Part shown: piece after piece, positions 4,810 to 6,428 of the stretch
Numbering within the stretch: position 1 is the first letter of the stretch
Layout of the letters: each line of letters opens with the position of its first letter
NCBI GenBank assembly: GCA_903970565.1
Contig: CAJCJE010000038.1
Coordinates: forward strand, 1 to 6,428
DNA from: Candidatus Melainabacteria bacterium
Lineage (GTDB): Bacteria; Actinomycetota; Actinomycetes; Mycobacteriales; Pseudonocardiaceae
Reading direction: 5' to 3'
Length of the DNA: 6,428 bases
Position numbers and translations under genes: made by a program
The notes under the pieces: model-generated
What the model was told of the DNA's origin: nothing
Database searches by the model: none
Seen by the model: only the letters and a program-made list of their open reading frames with translations

Positions 4810-5601
4810 TCAGCGGAGGTCGAGTTGGGCGTGCATCTCCCAGACCAGGATCTCCGCCGGCTCGATCGCGGTGACTCGTTGGCCGTCGGCGGCCACGATT
4901 CGGGCGGCATCACCGGCACCGAGCCGGCCGGCGCCCTCCAACTGCACGGTGCCCTGCGCGACGAACAGGTGCACGTACGGCGCGACCGGAATTCGCACCT
5001 CGGCATCGGGAGCGAGCCGGGCGGCGAACAGCGCGGCATCCCGCTGCTTGATCCGGATCGCGCTGCGGCCCTCGTCGCGGGCCATTCCGGAGGCGATCGG
5101 GACCAGTCCGCCGCGCAGCAGTTCGTCGGCGATTTCCAGTTGTTCGTAGCCGGGCCGAATTCCCGGCTCGTCCGGCACCACCCACATCTGCACGAAGTGC
5201 ACCAGATCGGCGTGTTCGGCCTGTCCGGTCAGCCGCCAGGCGTCGTTCTTCTCCGAGTGCAGAATGCCGGTGCCCGCGCTCATGCGCTGGGCAAGACCGG
5301 GGTAGATGACGTCGGCGTGCCCCTCGGAATCCTGGTGCACCAGCTGTCCGTGCAGTACCCAGGTGATGATTTCCATGTCCTCGTGCGGATGTGTTTCGAA
5401 ACCGGCGCCGGGTTTCACCACATCGTCGTTGGATACCAGCAACAGGCCGAAATGTGTGTTGTCGGGGTCGAAATGCCGGCCGAAGGAGAACGAGTGGTGG
5501 GAGTCCAGCCAGGACAATCCGGTGCGCATCCGGTCCTCGGCCCGACGGAGATCGACTGCGGCCTGCATACCGTTCAGTGGGGCGGAAACCGCGAATGCCA
5601 T
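4810..5601 (-). CDS. Pirin family protein (bicupin; quercetin 2,3-dioxygenase-like)
   Basis: A 263-residue cytosolic bicupin of normal pirin length. The N-terminal cupin carries the metal-binding residues His71 and His73 (ETHPHEDMEIITWVLHG) and His115 and Glu117 (GILHSEKN). These match the three-His, one-Glu set that holds iron in human pirin and in E. coli YhhW. Other family marks are SFSFG (37-41) and HFVQMWVVPDEPGIRPGYEQ (135-154). The C-terminal cupin (about 175-263) is less conserved, as usual. Several bacterial pirins cleave the flavonol quercetin; others act as redox-sensing regulators. The ATG at 5601 has a strong ribosome-binding site, AGGAG, 7 bases upstream. It lies 60 bp downstream of the aromatic hydroxylase gene on the same strand, so co-transcription and a role in aromatic or flavonoid oxidation are plausible (inference). 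Confidence 0.93.
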   Translation of the reverse strand: MAFAVSAPLNGMQAAVDLRRAEDRMRTGLSWLDSHHSFSFGRHFDPDNTHFGLLLVSNDDVVKPGAGFETHPHEDMEIITWVLHGQLVHQDSEGHADVIYPGLAQRMSAGTGILHSEKNDAWRLTGQAEHADLVHFVQMWVVPDEPGIRPGYEQLEIADELLRGGLVPIASGMARDEGRSAIRIKQRDAALFAARLAPDAEVRIPVAPYVHLFVAQGTVQLEGAGRLGAGDAARIVAADGQRVTAIEPAEILVWEMHAQLDLR

Positions 5602-5608
5602 TGTGATA

Positions 5609-5613
5609 CTCCT
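5609..5613 (-). promoter_or_regulatory. Ribosome-binding site of the pirin gene
   Basis: AGGAG on the minus strand lies 7 bases before the ATG at 5601. It fixes this start and shows that the pirin gene is translated independently of the upstream monooxygenase. Confidence 0.8.
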
Positions 5614-5661
5614 CGCCTGAATTTTCTGTCATCAGGGTAGTTGATGATTCACCTACGACGG

Positions 5662-6428
5662 TCAGGGTTTCGGACGGGCCAGTACCGACCGGAGGGCCTT
5701 ACCCAACAGTTCGCGCGCCGACCGGTCGTCGAGGCCGGTCGGGCAGCGCAGGGCGAGGTAGCCGTCCGGTCGGACCAGCAGAGCGCCGTCCTCGTCGATC
5801 TCGCAGATCCGGCGCCATTCGCCGTAGGCGTCCCGAGCGGTTTCGCCGCCGATCACCACCACCGACAGGGTGAGACCGAACTCGTCGGCGCACTCGCGCG
5901 CGGCCCTCTCCCAGCACCGGCCGGTCAGTCCGGTGATCAGCGTGAACGACCCCTGACCAACCAAGTCCAATGTGGACACACGATGGCCGTCGGCGTCGAC
6001 GAGCCAGGCGTGCGGCAGTTTCGCGCCGGGGCGCGTTGTCGGCCGGTGATACAGCTGCGCGTCGCGCGGCCACTGTTCGGCCGGGCTGCCGTCGTCGATC
6101 ACCGCAGCCGAGGCATACCGCTGGTTGAGTTCGACGCCGTGTGCGTTGAACTCGTAGTTCTTCAGTTGAATGGCTGCTTCCAGCGCCGCGCGCCGTTCGC
6201 GGCCCTCGGCGTCGGCGGCCCGGCACGCGGCGAGGCCGGCGACGATGCCGGCGTCGTCACCACCACCGGCGATGCCCAGCGCTTCGAAGATCGGGCCGAA
6301 CTGGTCACGACTGAGGTTGGCGCGGTCGACGATCTGCCTGCCGACCGGCGCCCGTTCGGCGGTGTAGGTGTCGAGCAGGCCGGGACCGGCGGTGCCGTTG
6401 AGGACCATCGCCAGTTTCCAGGCCAGGT
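5662..6428 (-). CDS. FAD-dependent aromatic hydroxylase (TfdB/PheA phenol monooxygenase type), 5' partial
   Basis: The last 254 residues are present; the frame is open through the right edge, so the NADPH/FAD-binding N-terminus lies outside. The fragment starts with LAWKLAMVLNGTAGPGLLDTY and TAERAPVGRQIV, the classical end of the FAD-binding domain of class A flavoprotein monooxygenases. It continues with FNAHGVELNQRYASAAVIDDG and PTTRPGAKLPHAWL, typical of 2,4-dichlorophenol 6-monooxygenase and phenol 2-monooxygenase relatives, including polyketide hydroxylases. It ends in a thioredoxin-like C-terminal domain (STLDLVGQGSFTLITGLTG to LLVRPDGYLALRC) without a CxxC pair, as usual in this subgroup. 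These enzymes add one oxygen atom to an aromatic ring using NAD(P)H and FAD. The ATG at 6408 is internal, because conserved residues precede it. The stop is TGA at 5662-5664, 60 bp before the pirin gene. The substrate cannot be read from this part. Confidence 0.92.
   Translation of the reverse strand, partial: LAWKLAMVLNGTAGPGLLDTYTAERAPVGRQIVDRANLSRDQFGPIFEALGIAGGGDDAGIVAGLAACRAADAEGRERRAALEAAIQLKNYEFNAHGVELNQRYASAAVIDDGSPAEQWPRDAQLYHRPTTRPGAKLPHAWLVDADGHRVSTLDLVGQGSFTLITGLTGRCWERAARECADEFGLTLSVVVIGGETARDAYGEWRRICEIDEDGALLVRPDGYLALRCPTGLDDRSARELLGKALRSVLARPKP

Noticed and set aside
4753..5640. Plus-strand open frame (295 codons) opposite the pirin gene
   Set aside because: It is an antisense shadow of the pirin gene, which has the metal-binding motifs and a strong ribosome-binding site.

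Overview
The window comes from a GC-rich actinomycete. GC is dense throughout, third codon positions are almost always G or C, and GTG and TTG starts are used. The gene content (a secreted enzyme with a ricin-type lectin tail, a ROK regulator, a ThuA-domain protein, a sedolisin protease, a pirin and a TfdB/PheA-type flavin monooxygenase) fits a soil-dwelling Streptomyces/Nocardia/Catenulispora-like organism. The sequence alone does not settle the genus.

Layout. (1) Positions 2-424, plus strand: the C-terminal end of a secreted protein, made of a Gly/Pro linker and a three-repeat ricin B lectin domain. It converges on the minus-strand gene next to it, and a strong GC hairpin (435-464) fills the gap. 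(2) Positions 465-2624, minus strand: a ROK-family regulator followed by a ThuA-domain gene. The ThuA gene is spread over three reading frames (apparent one-base losses near 1080 and near 533), so it is either a recent pseudogene or carries sequence errors. A perfect AT-rich palindrome, TGACTTAAAGTAAGTCA (1187-1203), lies just upstream of it and is a good candidate operator for the ROK regulator. (3) Positions 2625-3310: a stretch without an intact gene and with visibly lower GC from about 2860. It holds the decayed N-terminal part of a peptide deformylase (about 2862-3173, plus strand) with at least two frameshifts and no catalytic motifs II and III. (4) Positions 3311-4648, minus strand: a secreted serine-carboxyl protease (S53, sedolisin/kumamolisin family) that lacks the usual long activation domain. 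(5) Positions 4810-6428, minus strand: a pirin-family bicupin placed 60 bp behind the C-terminal part of an FAD-dependent aromatic hydroxylase that runs off the right edge. The two probably form one operon.

How the genes fit together. The ROK-ThuA pair looks like a sugar-responsive regulator and its target. The monooxygenase-pirin pair resembles aromatic or flavonoid oxidation modules. The lectin-tailed enzyme and the S53 protease are exported and fit a saprophytic life on plant or other polymer material. No complete new defence or mobile system is visible. The features most worth checking are the deformylase remnant, the broken ThuA gene and the palindromic operator.
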